Assembly: GCA_903835145.1 (NCBI GenBank)
Contig: CAILMA010000220.1
Location: forward strand, 1-8,263
Origin: an uncultured Bacteroidota bacterium
GTDB lineage: Bacteria; Bacteroidota; Bacteroidia; Chitinophagales; Chitinophagaceae
DNA: 8,263 nt
Direction of reading: 5' to 3'
Numbering within the stretch: position 1 is the stretch's first letter; each line of letters starts with the position of its first letter. The notes under the pieces are model-generated. The model ran no database searches. It was not told the origin of the DNA and worked only from the letters and a program-made list of their open reading frames with translations. Positions 1 through 7,170 of the stretch are shown piece by piece. The translations under genes and the position numbers were made by a program.

Positions 1-47
1 CCTATGCCAAATACCTTTATCATCGAATTAAACTCAGGTGTTTCCAT
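1..47 (-). CDS. 5' end of a gene running off the window, FtsZ-like N-terminus
   Basis: An ATG at 45-47 on the minus strand opens a frame that stays open to the window edge and reads METPEFNSMIKVFGIG. The block SMIKVFGIG is what precedes the glycine-rich GTP-binding loop at the start of FtsZ (usual form IIKVIGVGGGG), so a tubulin-like division GTPase or an FtsZ paralogue is the best guess. A Rossmann-type nucleotide-binding protein could begin the same way. Only 15 complete codons are visible and none of the diagnostic GTPase motif is inside the window. The start lies 13 bases after the stop of the exonuclease gene on the same strand, so the two are probably co-transcribed. No Shine-Dalgarno is seen; the upstream bases are a T-run, as is common in Bacteroidota. 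Confidence 0.45.
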   Translation of the reverse strand, partial: METPEFNSMIKVFGI

Positions 48-60
48 AAAAAATGTTGAA

Positions 61-540
61 TTATTTTGTTGCTAAATGCCGATTAAACAACTCCGCACAC
101 GCCAACGCATCGCTAAGGGCTTCGTGGTGGTTAAGGGGTATTCTATGCTCCCTGCACAATGTAGCCAGATCTTTACCATAAATTTTGCAGGTACAATGTT
201 TTGTATATTTCGGCTCTACTATTTCGTAATATTCCAATGTTTGTTTTAGCACATTAAAATCGAATTTAAAGCCACTATGCGCCACAACATTCTGATTAGT
301 TATAAACGGTTCTATTTGTGGCCAAACACCCGCAAAAGTTGGCGCATTCGCAGTCTTTCGGGGAGTAATGCCATGTATATCAATATTGTACCTTGAATAA
401 ATATTATCCGGCGGCCGCACCATGAGAGATAATTTTTCTTTAATTGTCCCGTCCTCCACACGCACTAAACCAACGGCGCAAATGCTCCAACGTTTCCCAT
501 GCGCTGTTTCAAAATCAATAGCAGTAAAAGATTGGTTCAT
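61..540 (-). CDS. DnaQ-like DEDDh 3'-5' exonuclease
   Basis: A 159-residue, single-domain exonuclease of the RNase T/DnaQ superfamily, predicted to remove nucleotides from the 3' end of DNA or RNA with two metal ions. All four acidic residues and the general base can be seen: D9 and E11 in the ExoI motif (AIDFET), D94 in the ExoII motif (AHSGFKFDF), and H139 with D144 in the ExoIII motif (HHEALSDA), so it is of the DEDDh type. The length fits a bare catalytic domain, without the polymerase- or clamp-binding tail of DNA polymerase III epsilon. It resembles the stand-alone exonucleases that Bacteroidota annotate as 'DNA polymerase III epsilon-like'. A role in repair or RNA turnover is possible but cannot be decided here. 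The ATG at 538-540 follows a possible promoter, and the FtsZ-like start lies just downstream. Confidence 0.88.
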   Translation of the reverse strand: MNQSFTAIDFETAHGKRWSICAVGLVRVEDGTIKEKLSLMVRPPDNIYSRYNIDIHGITPRKTANAPTFAGVWPQIEPFITNQNVVAHSGFKFDFNVLKQTLEYYEIVEPKYTKHCTCKIYGKDLATLCREHRIPLNHHEALSDALACAELFNRHLATK

Positions 541-908
541 GCTTCGGGTTTTTTATTTTATAAAATTACTATTTACACTTTAAACCCAATAGGGTTACTT
601 TTCTGTATCTACTTTGTCAAAAGTAAATGCCATGTACGCCAAACTACGTCGCTATGGAAATTTTATTTTAAGTTTTTGTAGTGATCAAAAAAAGATGAAA
701 CAATTTTTACCGCCTGCTCGGCACCTGCAAAATGCATGGAGTTAATCCTTTCGAATAGCTCAATGAGATATTGCAACGATTGCATTCACACTCTATAAAA
801 ATATCAAAGACTTCCTGCACCATAGATGGGGTCAGGTACAAAATTATCTCATAGGCTAAGTGCACAAAAGGCGTGCTTAGGCGGTGGGATACGTTATATA
901 GTTGATAA
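541..908. other. gene-poor gap with two short overlapping minus-strand frames
   Basis: No convincing gene fills this 368-base gap between ispD and the exonuclease. Two minus-strand frames look mildly protein-like. Frame A (663-785) encodes 40 residues from an ATG and ends in FFDHYKNLK. Frame B (ATG at 821-823, stop at 707-709; open without an ATG up to about 916) encodes 38 residues containing CECNRC. They overlap in different phases, so either one is a real micro-ORF, or the stretch is the frameshifted tail of a decayed gene, or both are chance. I do not recognise either peptide. The rest holds the exonuclease promoter candidate and a small inverted repeat (AACCC/GGGTT, 584-597) too weak to be called a terminator. 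Confidence 0.35.
561..589 (-). promoter_or_regulatory. possible Bacteroidota-type promoter of the exonuclease gene
   Basis: Read on the minus strand, TTG (587-589) is followed after 18 bases by TAATTTTA (561-568). This is one mismatch from the TAnnTTTG -7 element of the Bacteroidota primary sigma factor, with an acceptable -33 TTG. It would give a leader of about 15 bases before the ATG at 540. The surroundings are AT-rich, so a chance match is quite possible. Confidence 0.3.
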
Positions 909-1598
909 TTAACAACTTAAGGCACTTTCATTCAAAAAAGCTTCGGCAATAATCATGTCCTCAGGTGTAGTGAGTTTGAGGTTTTTACGGTCTCCTTCTA
1001 CGAGGTAAACTTTGCTGCCGAATGACTCAACTACCGTTGCTTCGTCTGTAAAGCCGGGTTGGAAGGCTTGTTTAAAAGCCGGCAAGATGATGTTGGTATG
1101 GAACGTTTGTGGGGTTTGTATAATCCTTATGTTATCTCTGTTGACTGGGGCTGAATTTTCGCCGTTTAATTGCCGTAGGCTTTCAGCCACTGCAATTGCC
1201 GGGATTGCGCTGCCTTGTTCGATCGCTGCATTGAAGCATCTTATGATGAGCTCTGCTGAAAGCAAGGGTCTTGCGCCATCATGTATAAATACAATGCCGG
1301 CTTCGTCTATCGCGTTTAGGCCATTTTGCACACTATGGAACCGGGTTTCACCTCCGGCAATCAGGGTTAGTTCCACTGGTTCCGGCAAGGCACGGAGCAC
1401 CATTTGCGCATAACTAAGCATATCGGGCGGTAACACCAGTATAATTTGGATATCGGGTACAGCGGCTGTGAAGGCTGCAATTGCATAGGAAAGTACTGGT
1501 TTGCCGTTGAGGTTCAGGAATTGTTTGGGCATTGCATTGCCCATTCTGGTGCCCTTACCACCGGCTACTATTACGGCGTATTTCTTAATATCATGCAT
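909..1598 (-). CDS. ispD: 2-C-methyl-D-erythritol 4-phosphate cytidylyltransferase
   Basis: IspD (EC 2.7.7.60) joins CTP and 2-C-methyl-D-erythritol 4-phosphate to form CDP-ME, the third step of the cytosolic MEP pathway to isoprenoid precursors. Every family signature is present (numbering from the GTG at 1604): AGGKGTRMG at 14-22 and PKQF at 26-29 for CTP binding, GGETRFHSV at 84-92, IHDGARP at 107-113, QTPQTF at 163-168, TDEATVVE at 186-193 and VEGDRKNLKLTTPEDM at 202-217. R20, K27 and K210 match the catalytic Arg20, Lys27 and Lys213 of the E. coli enzyme. About 230 residues is the normal size. A GTG at 1602-1604 would add two residues; I prefer the ATG at 1596-1598 because it is the stronger codon and lies just after a promoter-like element. 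The gene stands alone, not beside ispF or dxr, and is divergent from the DUF6150-like gene. Confidence 0.95.
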   Translation of the reverse strand: MHDIKKYAVIVAGGKGTRMGNAMPKQFLNLNGKPVLSYAIAAFTAAVPDIQIILVLPPDMLSYAQMVLRALPEPVELTLIAGGETRFHSVQNGLNAIDEAGIVFIHDGARPLLSAELIIRCFNAAIEQGSAIPAIAVAESLRQLNGENSAPVNRDNIRIIQTPQTFHTNIILPAFKQAFQPGFTDEATVVESFGSKVYLVEGDRKNLKLTTPEDMIIAEAFLNESALSC

Positions 1599-1603
1599 AC
1601 TCA

Positions 1604-1634
1604 CTATTTTAACAGCCGGATTTGAAACCGCAAA
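1604..1634 (-). promoter_or_regulatory. weak promoter candidate for ispD
   Basis: On the minus strand TTTG (1631-1634) is followed after exactly 19 bases by TAAAATAG (1604-1611). The -33 element and spacing fit the Bacteroidota consensus, but the second element keeps only TA and two of the four TTTG bases. Transcription would begin at about the ATG at 1598, implying a leaderless or nearly leaderless message. It sits in the 50-base space between the two divergent genes. Confidence 0.22.
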
Positions 1635-1648
1635 AAAACATTATTCTC

Positions 1649-2002
1649 ATGTCAATTCAAAAGTACCTGAAGATTGCCTGTTTTTGTCTGCCATTTGCAT
1701 CTTTTTCTTCAAAGTTAGAAGCGCAGGTAGTTTACAAAACAGATTTCCCAAAAGATGCCAATGTAAAAGTATATGTGACCTCCTACCAAAAGGAAGCCGA
1801 TGTGGTGGTATTTAAGACACCATTTATACATAATGCGGACGGGAACAATGGTTTATGGTACTTTACACCTTACTCCGGCGAGGCCAATAAAAAAATATGC
1901 TACACACTCGCGAAAGACAATGCAGACCTCATAGTATTCTGGACTACAAAAAAAGAGGATGCTGGCTGGCTAAATAAGAAGAAAAAATACCTTATGCGTT
2001 AG
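1649..2002 (+). CDS. small exported DUF6150-like repeat protein
   Basis: A 117-residue protein with a signal peptide: lysine near the N-terminus, a hydrophobic stretch (IACFCLPFASF, 9-19) and a likely signal peptidase I site after A25 (KLEA/QVV), so it should be periplasmic or secreted. The mature part is almost wholly repeats: six 13-residue units at 26-38, 39-51, 52-64, 68-80, 81-93 and 94-106, each starting with alternating hydrophobic and aromatic residues and closing with an alanine before N, D or G (for example VKVYVTSYQKEAD and VVVFKTPFIHNAD). A lysine-rich tail follows (WLNKKKKYLM). This pattern and the tail match the small Bacteroidota proteins grouped as DUF6150, whose function is unknown; the assignment is from memory of the family. 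The frame is open upstream to a TTG at 1622, but the ATG at 1649 starts directly at the signal peptide and is preferred. Confidence 0.75.
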   Translation: MSIQKYLKIACFCLPFASFSSKLEAQVVYKTDFPKDANVKVYVTSYQKEADVVVFKTPFIHNADGNNGLWYFTPYSGEANKKICYTLAKDNADLIVFWTTKKEDAGWLNKKKKYLMR

Positions 2003-2137
2003 TGCTTGTTTTTCATGTTAATATTGAATTTAATGTTTGTTTTGGCCCGGTTGCAGCAGCCGAATGGCTATAAGTAAATAGTATAGTTCCGGTTACAGTT
2101 TCAATAACGCTCCGGCGTCCGGTTGGTAATACATGCC

Positions 2138-2145
2138 TATCTTTG
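2138..2145 (+). promoter_or_regulatory. TAnnTTTG -7 element in front of mnmA
   Basis: TATCTTTG is an exact match to the -7 consensus TAnnTTTG of the Bacteroidota primary sigma factor. It ends 7 bases before the mnmA ATG at 2153, so transcription would begin within a few bases of the start codon and the message would be leaderless or nearly so. No good -33 TTTG is seen at the usual 17-20 base spacing. Confidence 0.55.
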
Positions 2146-2152
2146 CAGCAAT

Positions 2153-3238
2153 ATGAGTAGAAATGGTAAAGTATTGGTAGCTATGAGTGGCGGTATTGAT
2201 AGTACCGTAAGCGCGCTAATGCTCCACGACCAGGGATATGAAGTAGTGGGTATAACCATGAAAACCTGGGACTACGCCTCAAGTGGCGGTGGTAAAAAAG
2301 AGACAGGTTGCTGCAATCTTGATTCGTTTAATGATGCGCGCATGGCTGCTGTGGAACATGGATTTCCGCATTACGTGCTTGATATAAGGGAAGAATTCGG
2401 AGATTTTGTGATCAATAATTTTATTGAAGAATATGTTGCCGGCCGCACGCCTAATCCTTGTGTGCTGTGCAATACTCATATAAAATGGTCGGCCTTGCTG
2501 AAGCGGGCCAATGCGCTTGGCTGCGAGTTTATAGCTACGGGGCACTACGTAAAGGTGCGGGAAGAAAACAGCAGATTCATCCTATCCAAAGCGCATGATC
2601 TTACGAAGGACCAAAGTTATGTGCTTTGGGGGCTGGGGCAGGAGTGCCTCTCCCGCAGTATATACCCCCTCGGCGATATGCTGAAAACCGAAGTGCGGCA
2701 GCTTGCGTGGGATATGGGGTACAAAGAACTAAGTAAGAAGGCCGAGAGTTTTGAAATTTGTTTTGTGCCCGATAACGATTACCGGGGGTTCCTGAAAAGG
2801 AACGTGGAAGGGCTGGAAGACAGAGTAAACGGCGGCAACTTCACCACAAGTGATGGAAAAATTATAGGCAAGCATAAAGGCTATCCTTTTTACACCATTG
2901 GTCAGCGCAAAGGGTTGGATATGGCATTTGGCAAACCGATGTTTGTGACCAAAATAATACCAGAAACCAACACCGTGGTGCTGGGTGAGGCCGATGAGCT
3001 TCAGGGCAACGAAATGTTTGTAAAGGGGCTGAACATGGTGAAATATGAAAGCTTCCCGGCTGAGATGCATGCTGTAACTAAAATCAGATACAAGAGCCCG
3101 GGTGCCGAAAGCACTATAGTGCCATATGCTGATGGTGTAAAAGTCGTTTTTGACCATTCGGTTACCAGTATAGCGCCAGGTCAGTCTGCCGTATTTTATG
3201 AAGGAGATGATGTAATAGCGGGTGGTATTATACAGTAA
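2153..3238 (+). CDS. mnmA: tRNA-specific 2-thiouridylase MnmA
   Basis: MnmA activates uridine 34 of tRNA-Lys, -Glu and -Gln with ATP and installs sulfur at C2, giving the s2U wobble base in the cytosol. The 361 residues cover the full family length. Visible motifs are the ATP PP-loop SGGIDST (12-18), TPNPCVLCN (99-107) with the likely nucleophile C106, ATGHY (128-132), KDQSYVLW (152-159), ICFVPD (202-207) with the second catalytic cysteine C203 that carries the persulfide, and YTIGQRKGL (247-255) leading into the C-terminal beta-barrel domain. C103 adds a CxxC around the nucleophile, and the ETGCCNLD block (50-57) is usual in Bacteroidota versions. The open frame extends to a TTG at 2123, but the ATG at 2153 lies right behind a TATCTTTG element and gives the normal N-terminus (MSRNGKVLVAMSGG), so it is chosen. 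The next gene starts 143 bases downstream. Confidence 0.96.
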   Translation: MSRNGKVLVAMSGGIDSTVSALMLHDQGYEVVGITMKTWDYASSGGGKKETGCCNLDSFNDARMAAVEHGFPHYVLDIREEFGDFVINNFIEEYVAGRTPNPCVLCNTHIKWSALLKRANALGCEFIATGHYVKVREENSRFILSKAHDLTKDQSYVLWGLGQECLSRSIYPLGDMLKTEVRQLAWDMGYKELSKKAESFEICFVPDNDYRGFLKRNVEGLEDRVNGGNFTTSDGKIIGKHKGYPFYTIGQRKGLDMAFGKPMFVTKIIPETNTVVLGEADELQGNEMFVKGLNMVKYESFPAEMHAVTKIRYKSPGAESTIVPYADGVKVVFDHSVTSIAPGQSAVFYEGDDVIAGGIIQ

Positions 3239-3381
3239 AATGTATTTTTTTGTTGCTTTTGACTGTAACCTTTCGGGCGGAGAATAAATGGACTTTAAAA
3301 GAATATCTTAGACTTTTTGCATAATAATTCTTATTTTCGTTTCTTTCACTAAATTTACGCTCAATTAAGAAGACTGGAATT

Positions 3382-4158
3382 ATGTCTAAAAAGCTTTTAC
3401 CCATTATTTTAGCAGTTGCCATCTGCTTCACAACTCTATTTTCCTGCAGAAAAACCCGTGTTGCCTCTGGTGACCCGACAGTAAATTATTTCCCGATAAC
3501 CCTCGGTAAGTACATTACTTATGCAGTTGATTCCATTGTTTATTTAGGTGATACTGGTTGCCATCAGCTGGAAACACGGACATGGCTTAAGTATGCGATT
3601 GACGATACATTCAGGGACAGCCAAAACAGGCTTTCTTATATAATGGATGTTTTCAGTCGTATTGACGAAGCATCTCCATGGTCTCCGGTAAGAACAATAC
3701 TCCTTACACAGGGCGTTATTGACCCGCTTGTGCTGCCTCCGCCAGCAGGCGTGCCTACCAGCAATATCCTTTACTCACAGGACGGCACACAGTTTGAGAA
3801 AATGGTGTTCCCGATTGTTGAAGGTCAAAGCTGGCCGGGTAACCAGTTCGTAAATACAACAGATCAGGATTTTGCGTTTTATAAAAACTGGAACTATACT
3901 TATCAGAATCTCGCAAAGTCTTATAACAACGGAATTCAGAATTATGATAACACAGTTACTGTGCTTGAAGATAACGAGTCAGTAAACTATCCTGCAATTG
4001 ATACAGCAGTATCTGCTTATCGTATTTATGCAAAAGAAATATATGCATTTAATGTTGGTATGATTTACAAAGAATTTACTCATTGGAATTATACTGCATA
4101 CAATAAAAAGTGTGTAGCCGGCGTTACGGTGATTATGCGTGCTTCCGACCATAATTAA
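3382..4158 (+). CDS. Bacteroidota lipoprotein of unknown function
   Basis: A 258-residue protein with a type II signal peptide: KK at 3-4, a hydrophobic core (LLPIILAVAICFTTLF) and a lipobox ending at C22 (TLFSC). The residues after the cysteine (RKTRVA) are basic, not the acidic surface-export signal described in some Bacteroidota, so location on the periplasmic side of a membrane is more likely; this is inference. The mature start, YFPITLGKYITYAVDSIVY (about 36-54), resembles a recurring lipoprotein type that begins 'YYPL..G..W.Y.VDS'; no enzymatic motif is visible. The rest is rich in Asn, Tyr and Thr and looks beta-rich. The ATG follows a purine-rich stretch (AAGAAGACTGGAA). The protease gene begins 11 bases after its stop, so the two are probably one operon, and the lipoprotein may serve or anchor the protease. 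Confidence 0.75.
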   Translation: MSKKLLPIILAVAICFTTLFSCRKTRVASGDPTVNYFPITLGKYITYAVDSIVYLGDTGCHQLETRTWLKYAIDDTFRDSQNRLSYIMDVFSRIDEASPWSPVRTILLTQGVIDPLVLPPPAGVPTSNILYSQDGTQFEKMVFPIVEGQSWPGNQFVNTTDQDFAFYKNWNYTYQNLAKSYNNGIQNYDNTVTVLEDNESVNYPAIDTAVSAYRIYAKEIYAFNVGMIYKEFTHWNYTAYNKKCVAGVTVIMRASDHN

Positions 4159-4169
4159 TATGCCACTAC

Positions 4170-5840
4170 ATGAAAAGCCGTTTTTTGCTACTTACTATAT
4201 TTTTGTTGTTGGTTAAGGCAGAAGCGCAGGCAGTTCAATACGCATTTCAAGTTAGTTTTAAAGATAAACAAGGGGCGGTGTCATTAAATGACTCCGCTTC
4301 TTTTCTTTCCCCCCGTTCCCTTGCCCGGAGAGAGGCGCAGGGTATTCGGATTGATAGCACAGACCTGCCGGTGAACCGGGTTTATATTGACAGTATACTT
4401 CACCTTACAGGAGGTAAACTACATGAAATATCGCGCTGGCTCAATTTCTGTGTTGTTTTACTTTCTGATTCCAGCCAGATACATCAGCTCGATGGAAAGG
4501 CTTTTGTGACTGGGTACCGCCTGGTCGCCAATTACACCACTTACCTTCATCGATCAGATAATACCAAAACTAACAATACAAGTACTTCAATTTCCGCGCT
4601 CGATGGTTCACGCGCAACGGCCCTTGATGCAACCTACTACGGCAATACCTGGCTACAGACGCTATTGGTAAAAGGAAACTCGTTGGCTGACGCCGGTTAT
4701 CAGGGAGCTGGAAAGCTTATAGCGGTATTAGATGCAGGTTTTTTATATGCCAATACTAATGCCGGATTTGACAGTTTATGGGCTCAGGGCAGGGTGGTAG
4801 ATATGCATAACTTTACCTACGATACCACCTATGTATTTGGCTGGGATTCACATGGCATGTCCGTACTTTCAACAATGGCCGGGTATATTCCGGGTACTTT
4901 TGTGGGTACAGCACCCAAAGCATCTTATGCCCTGTTTGTGACGGAGGATGGTAATTCAGAGCAACCAATTGAAGTACTCAACATGGTTTGTGGCATAGAA
5001 CGAGCTGATAGTATTGGTGCAGACATCGTGAGTTCTTCCCTGGGCTACAATACCTTCGACATTTCCGCTTACAATTATGTTTACCATACCGACCTCGATG
5101 GTAAGTCTACGCCCGCTGCGCGTGCTGTTAATATCGCGACCAGTAAGGGCATACTCGTAGTTATGACTGCCGGTAATGAAGGTGGCGACTCGTGGAATAA
5201 TGTACTGACACCCGGAGACGCCGATAGTGCATTAACCATTGGTTCTGTGTATGTTACGGGGGTTAATGCAAGTACCAGTGGATATGGCCCCAATGCTGCG
5301 GGGCAAATTAAACCTGACGTTTGTGCCATGGGGCAGGGTGCAGCTGTGTTTTATCAAAATGGCCTCGGAGGTGAGGATGGCACTTCTTTTTCGACGCCAC
5401 AAGTAGCAGGGTGGGCAGCCTGTCTTTGGGAAGCAGCGCCAACAGCAACCCCATGGAGACTGAGAAAGGCAATAACAGAATGTGCTAATCATTACGCAAC
5501 TCCGGGCAATCAAATTGGTTACGGGGTGCCCGATTTTAGCTGTGCAATGTCAGCAGTGCACGTTACAGATTCTACTGCACCTATTTATCCATTTCACATC
5601 ACAATGCCCAATCCATTTCATTCTAACTTGGTGTTGAATGTTTCTGTTCCTGAAACACAGTCCATCGATTTCAGGATGTTTGATGTTACAGGCCGGGAGG
5701 CCATGCACTTTGCAGTTGATTTTTTCAGTGGTCAGAATCCCGCACGCGAAATAGATGCCAGCTATCTGCCAGCAGGCATATACATACTAAAGGCGACAGG
5801 CGCAAAGAACCACCAGGTATTCAAAATAGTTAAAGAATAA
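4170..5840 (+). CDS. secreted subtilisin-like (S8) serine protease with type IX sorting-type tail
   Basis: A 556-residue subtilase. Order of parts: signal peptide 1-20 (hydrophobic core FLLLTIFLLLV, cleavage near AEA/QA); a propeptide-like region of about 21-150 with SFLSPRSLARREAQGI and IDSTDLPVN, typical of Bacteroidota secreted subtilases; catalytic domain about 155-465; and a C-terminal domain from about 473 to the end. The triad is D188 (AVLDAG), H228 (DSHGMSV) and S406 (GTSFSTPQVAG), with N336 of TAGNEG as the oxyanion-hole residue, so the enzyme should be active. The tail has PNPF (480-483), FRMFDVTGRE (501-510), LPAGIYILKA (533-542) and a final basic segment, as in type A Por/type IX secretion sorting domains, implying export through the Gram-negative outer membrane and possibly cell-surface attachment. 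Substrate is unknown. It follows the lipoprotein gene by 11 bases and converges on the GNAT gene. Confidence 0.92.
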   Translation: MKSRFLLLTIFLLLVKAEAQAVQYAFQVSFKDKQGAVSLNDSASFLSPRSLARREAQGIRIDSTDLPVNRVYIDSILHLTGGKLHEISRWLNFCVVLLSDSSQIHQLDGKAFVTGYRLVANYTTYLHRSDNTKTNNTSTSISALDGSRATALDATYYGNTWLQTLLVKGNSLADAGYQGAGKLIAVLDAGFLYANTNAGFDSLWAQGRVVDMHNFTYDTTYVFGWDSHGMSVLSTMAGYIPGTFVGTAPKASYALFVTEDGNSEQPIEVLNMVCGIERADSIGADIVSSSLGYNTFDISAYNYVYHTDLDGKSTPAARAVNIATSKGILVVMTAGNEGGDSWNNVLTPGDADSALTIGSVYVTGVNASTSGYGPNAAGQIKPDVCAMGQGAAVFYQNGLGGEDGTSFSTPQVAGWAACLWEAAPTATPWRLRKAITECANHYATPGNQIGYGVPDFSCAMSAVHVTDSTAPIYPFHITMPNPFHSNLVLNVSVPETQSIDFRMFDVTGREAMHFAVDFFSGQNPAREIDASYLPAGIYILKATGAKNHQVFKIVKE

Positions 5841-5853
5841 GGATTTTTTATTC
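5835..5853. terminator. weak inverted repeat between convergent genes
   Basis: GAATAA (5835-5840, containing the protease stop codon) pairs with TTATTC (5848-5853) around a 7-base loop. The only non-coding space between the two convergent genes is 19 bases, so a shared terminator would have to be here. The stem is only 6 pairs and AT-rich, and the T-run is in the loop and not after the stem, so it may not work alone. Confidence 0.18.
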
Positions 5854-5859
5854 CTCCTA

Positions 5860-7044
5860 CTAATTCAAATCAGCTTCTGTTTCTTTCTTTACGCCAAGTA
5901 TCGGGTGTCTTTTGAACTCAAGATTCCTGTTAAATAAATACCGGTAGGTCCGCAGGGTGCGGCTACGATGGGTGCCAAGGCTTTCGGCTATGTTCACCAT
6001 TTTGGGGTTGAAATCGCCTATCCACTGCATTTCATAATCCTGATACTTAGCCATTGGCTGAATAACTTTAGCACCTTCAACGATGATGTATGCATCAACC
6101 CCCTTACCCTGAAACTCAGGGATAATACCGAACACCACACCGACAAAACGGCTACACTTTCCAAATTTCTGTAGCAGCACAAATTTTAGTTTTTCGAAAA
6201 TGCCGAACTTGCCATTCATGTGTTTGAAATACTGGTTAAGGTCTGGCAGGTTAATCCAGATAGCTATGGGTTCGTCTTTATAGTAAGCAAACCAGCTGAT
6301 GTGCTCATCCATAACAGGTTTCATGGTCGCAAACATTTTTAGTACCTGCTTTTCTTCGAGGCTCTTGCCGCCGCCATGGCCTGCCCATGCTTTGTTATAA
6401 ACGTAGGTAAAGTCCTTGGCGAATTTTTCGATCTGATTTTTTTTGATGGTAACGGCCCTGTAGTTTGGGTCGGCAGCTATTGCTGCGTGACGCGTATAAA
6501 ATTTGTCTTCGAGCTTATGGTCTACGCTCATAGCGAAACAAATCTGATTGAAATAGGTTTTAAAACCATAATTCTCGAATAGTGCCTGGTAGTAAGTTGG
6601 GTTGTAGTTCATACCATAAAGCGGGCTGTAAAAGCCATCTACAACAAGACCCCACCAACGCTCGCGCTCGCCGAAATTTATCGGTCCATCCATGGCTTCC
6701 ATGCCGCGGGTTTGCAGCCATTGCCGGCAAAAATCGAACATGAAGTTGGCAGCCTCCTGATTGTCAATACATTCGAAAAAGCCTATGCCGCCAGTAGGCT
6801 GCTCCATTTTATATTGCCTGTTTACAAACGCTGCAATTCGGCCAATATTTTTCCCGGTATCGTCTTTGAGTATCCATCGGGTACATTCACCTCTTTTGAA
6901 GAATTTATTTTTCTCTGGGTTAAAAACTTCATCAATATCCTTATCAAGTGGTCTTATCCAGTTGGTGTCATTTTTATAAATGTCGATGGCAACCTGTAAA
7001 AATTGTTGTTGATCTACCTGAGTTTTAACCTCGTGCATTAGCAT
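5860..7044 (-). CDS. GNAT-superfamily protein, YghO-like
   Basis: A 394-residue protein of the GNAT acetyltransferase superfamily. It resembles the YghO-type group: N-terminal NDTNWIRPLDKDIDEVFNP (25-43) and FFKRGE (48-53), then IGRIAAFVN (67-75), GGIGFFECID (85-94), a DGPINFGER segment (119-127) and YNPTYYQALFENYGF (147-161). Near the C-terminus VVFGIIPEFQGKGVDAYI (303-320) carries the motif-A pattern Q-x-x-G, with Q312 and G313-K314-G315 as the likely acetyl-CoA pyrophosphate-binding loop. The N-terminal half looks like a degenerate first GNAT fold and the C-terminal half like the acyl-CoA-binding one. Substrate and product are unknown, and no membrane segments are seen. Two in-frame ATGs (7044 and 7038) are both plausible. 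It lies downstream of the kinase/receiver pair on the same strand after a 126-base gap with its own promoter candidate, so it is probably separate. Confidence 0.72.
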   Translation of the reverse strand: MLMHEVKTQVDQQQFLQVAIDIYKNDTNWIRPLDKDIDEVFNPEKNKFFKRGECTRWILKDDTGKNIGRIAAFVNRQYKMEQPTGGIGFFECIDNQEAANFMFDFCRQWLQTRGMEAMDGPINFGERERWWGLVVDGFYSPLYGMNYNPTYYQALFENYGFKTYFNQICFAMSVDHKLEDKFYTRHAAIAADPNYRAVTIKKNQIEKFAKDFTYVYNKAWAGHGGGKSLEEKQVLKMFATMKPVMDEHISWFAYYKDEPIAIWINLPDLNQYFKHMNGKFGIFEKLKFVLLQKFGKCSRFVGVVFGIIPEFQGKGVDAYIIVEGAKVIQPMAKYQDYEMQWIGDFNPKMVNIAESLGTHRSRTLRTYRYLFNRNLEFKRHPILGVKKETEADLN

Positions 7045-7097
7045 GATTCTGATACCTGTTTTGATTCGGTGAAATTAGGAAACAAGTTTGGGAATAG

Positions 7098-7126
7098 AAA
7101 AAGTAGATTTCAAACTCAAATTACAA
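7098..7126 (-). promoter_or_regulatory. possible promoter of the GNAT gene
   Basis: On the minus strand TTG (7124-7126) is followed after 18 bases by TACTTTTT (7098-7105), one mismatch from TAnnTTTG. It has the same architecture as the exonuclease candidate and would give a leader of about 50 bases before the ATG at 7044. No terminator-like hairpin is seen between the receiver-protein stop (7171) and this site. Confidence 0.28.
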
Positions 7127-7170
7127 CGGGCGCAAATATGGATGGCGATGTATTACATGGTCCCTCAAAA

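Noticed and set aside
584..597. AACCC-AATA-GGGTT inverted repeat as a terminator for ispD
   Set aside because: The stem is only five pairs, there is no following T-run on the minus strand, and it overlaps the exonuclease promoter candidate.
499..681. 60-codon plus-strand open frame over the exonuclease start and the gap
   Set aside because: It overlaps the start of a well-supported opposite-strand gene, is AT-driven, and has no recognisable feature.
1012..1413. 133-codon plus-strand open frame inside ispD
   Set aside because: It lies wholly antisense to a gene with every IspD motif, and its own translation has no family features.
2047..2124. Three copies of CCGGTT (2047, 2089, 2119) upstream of mnmA as possible operator sites
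   Set aside because: The spacings (42 and 30 bases) are irregular, the flanks do not match, and a 6-mer repeated three times in this stretch is weak evidence.
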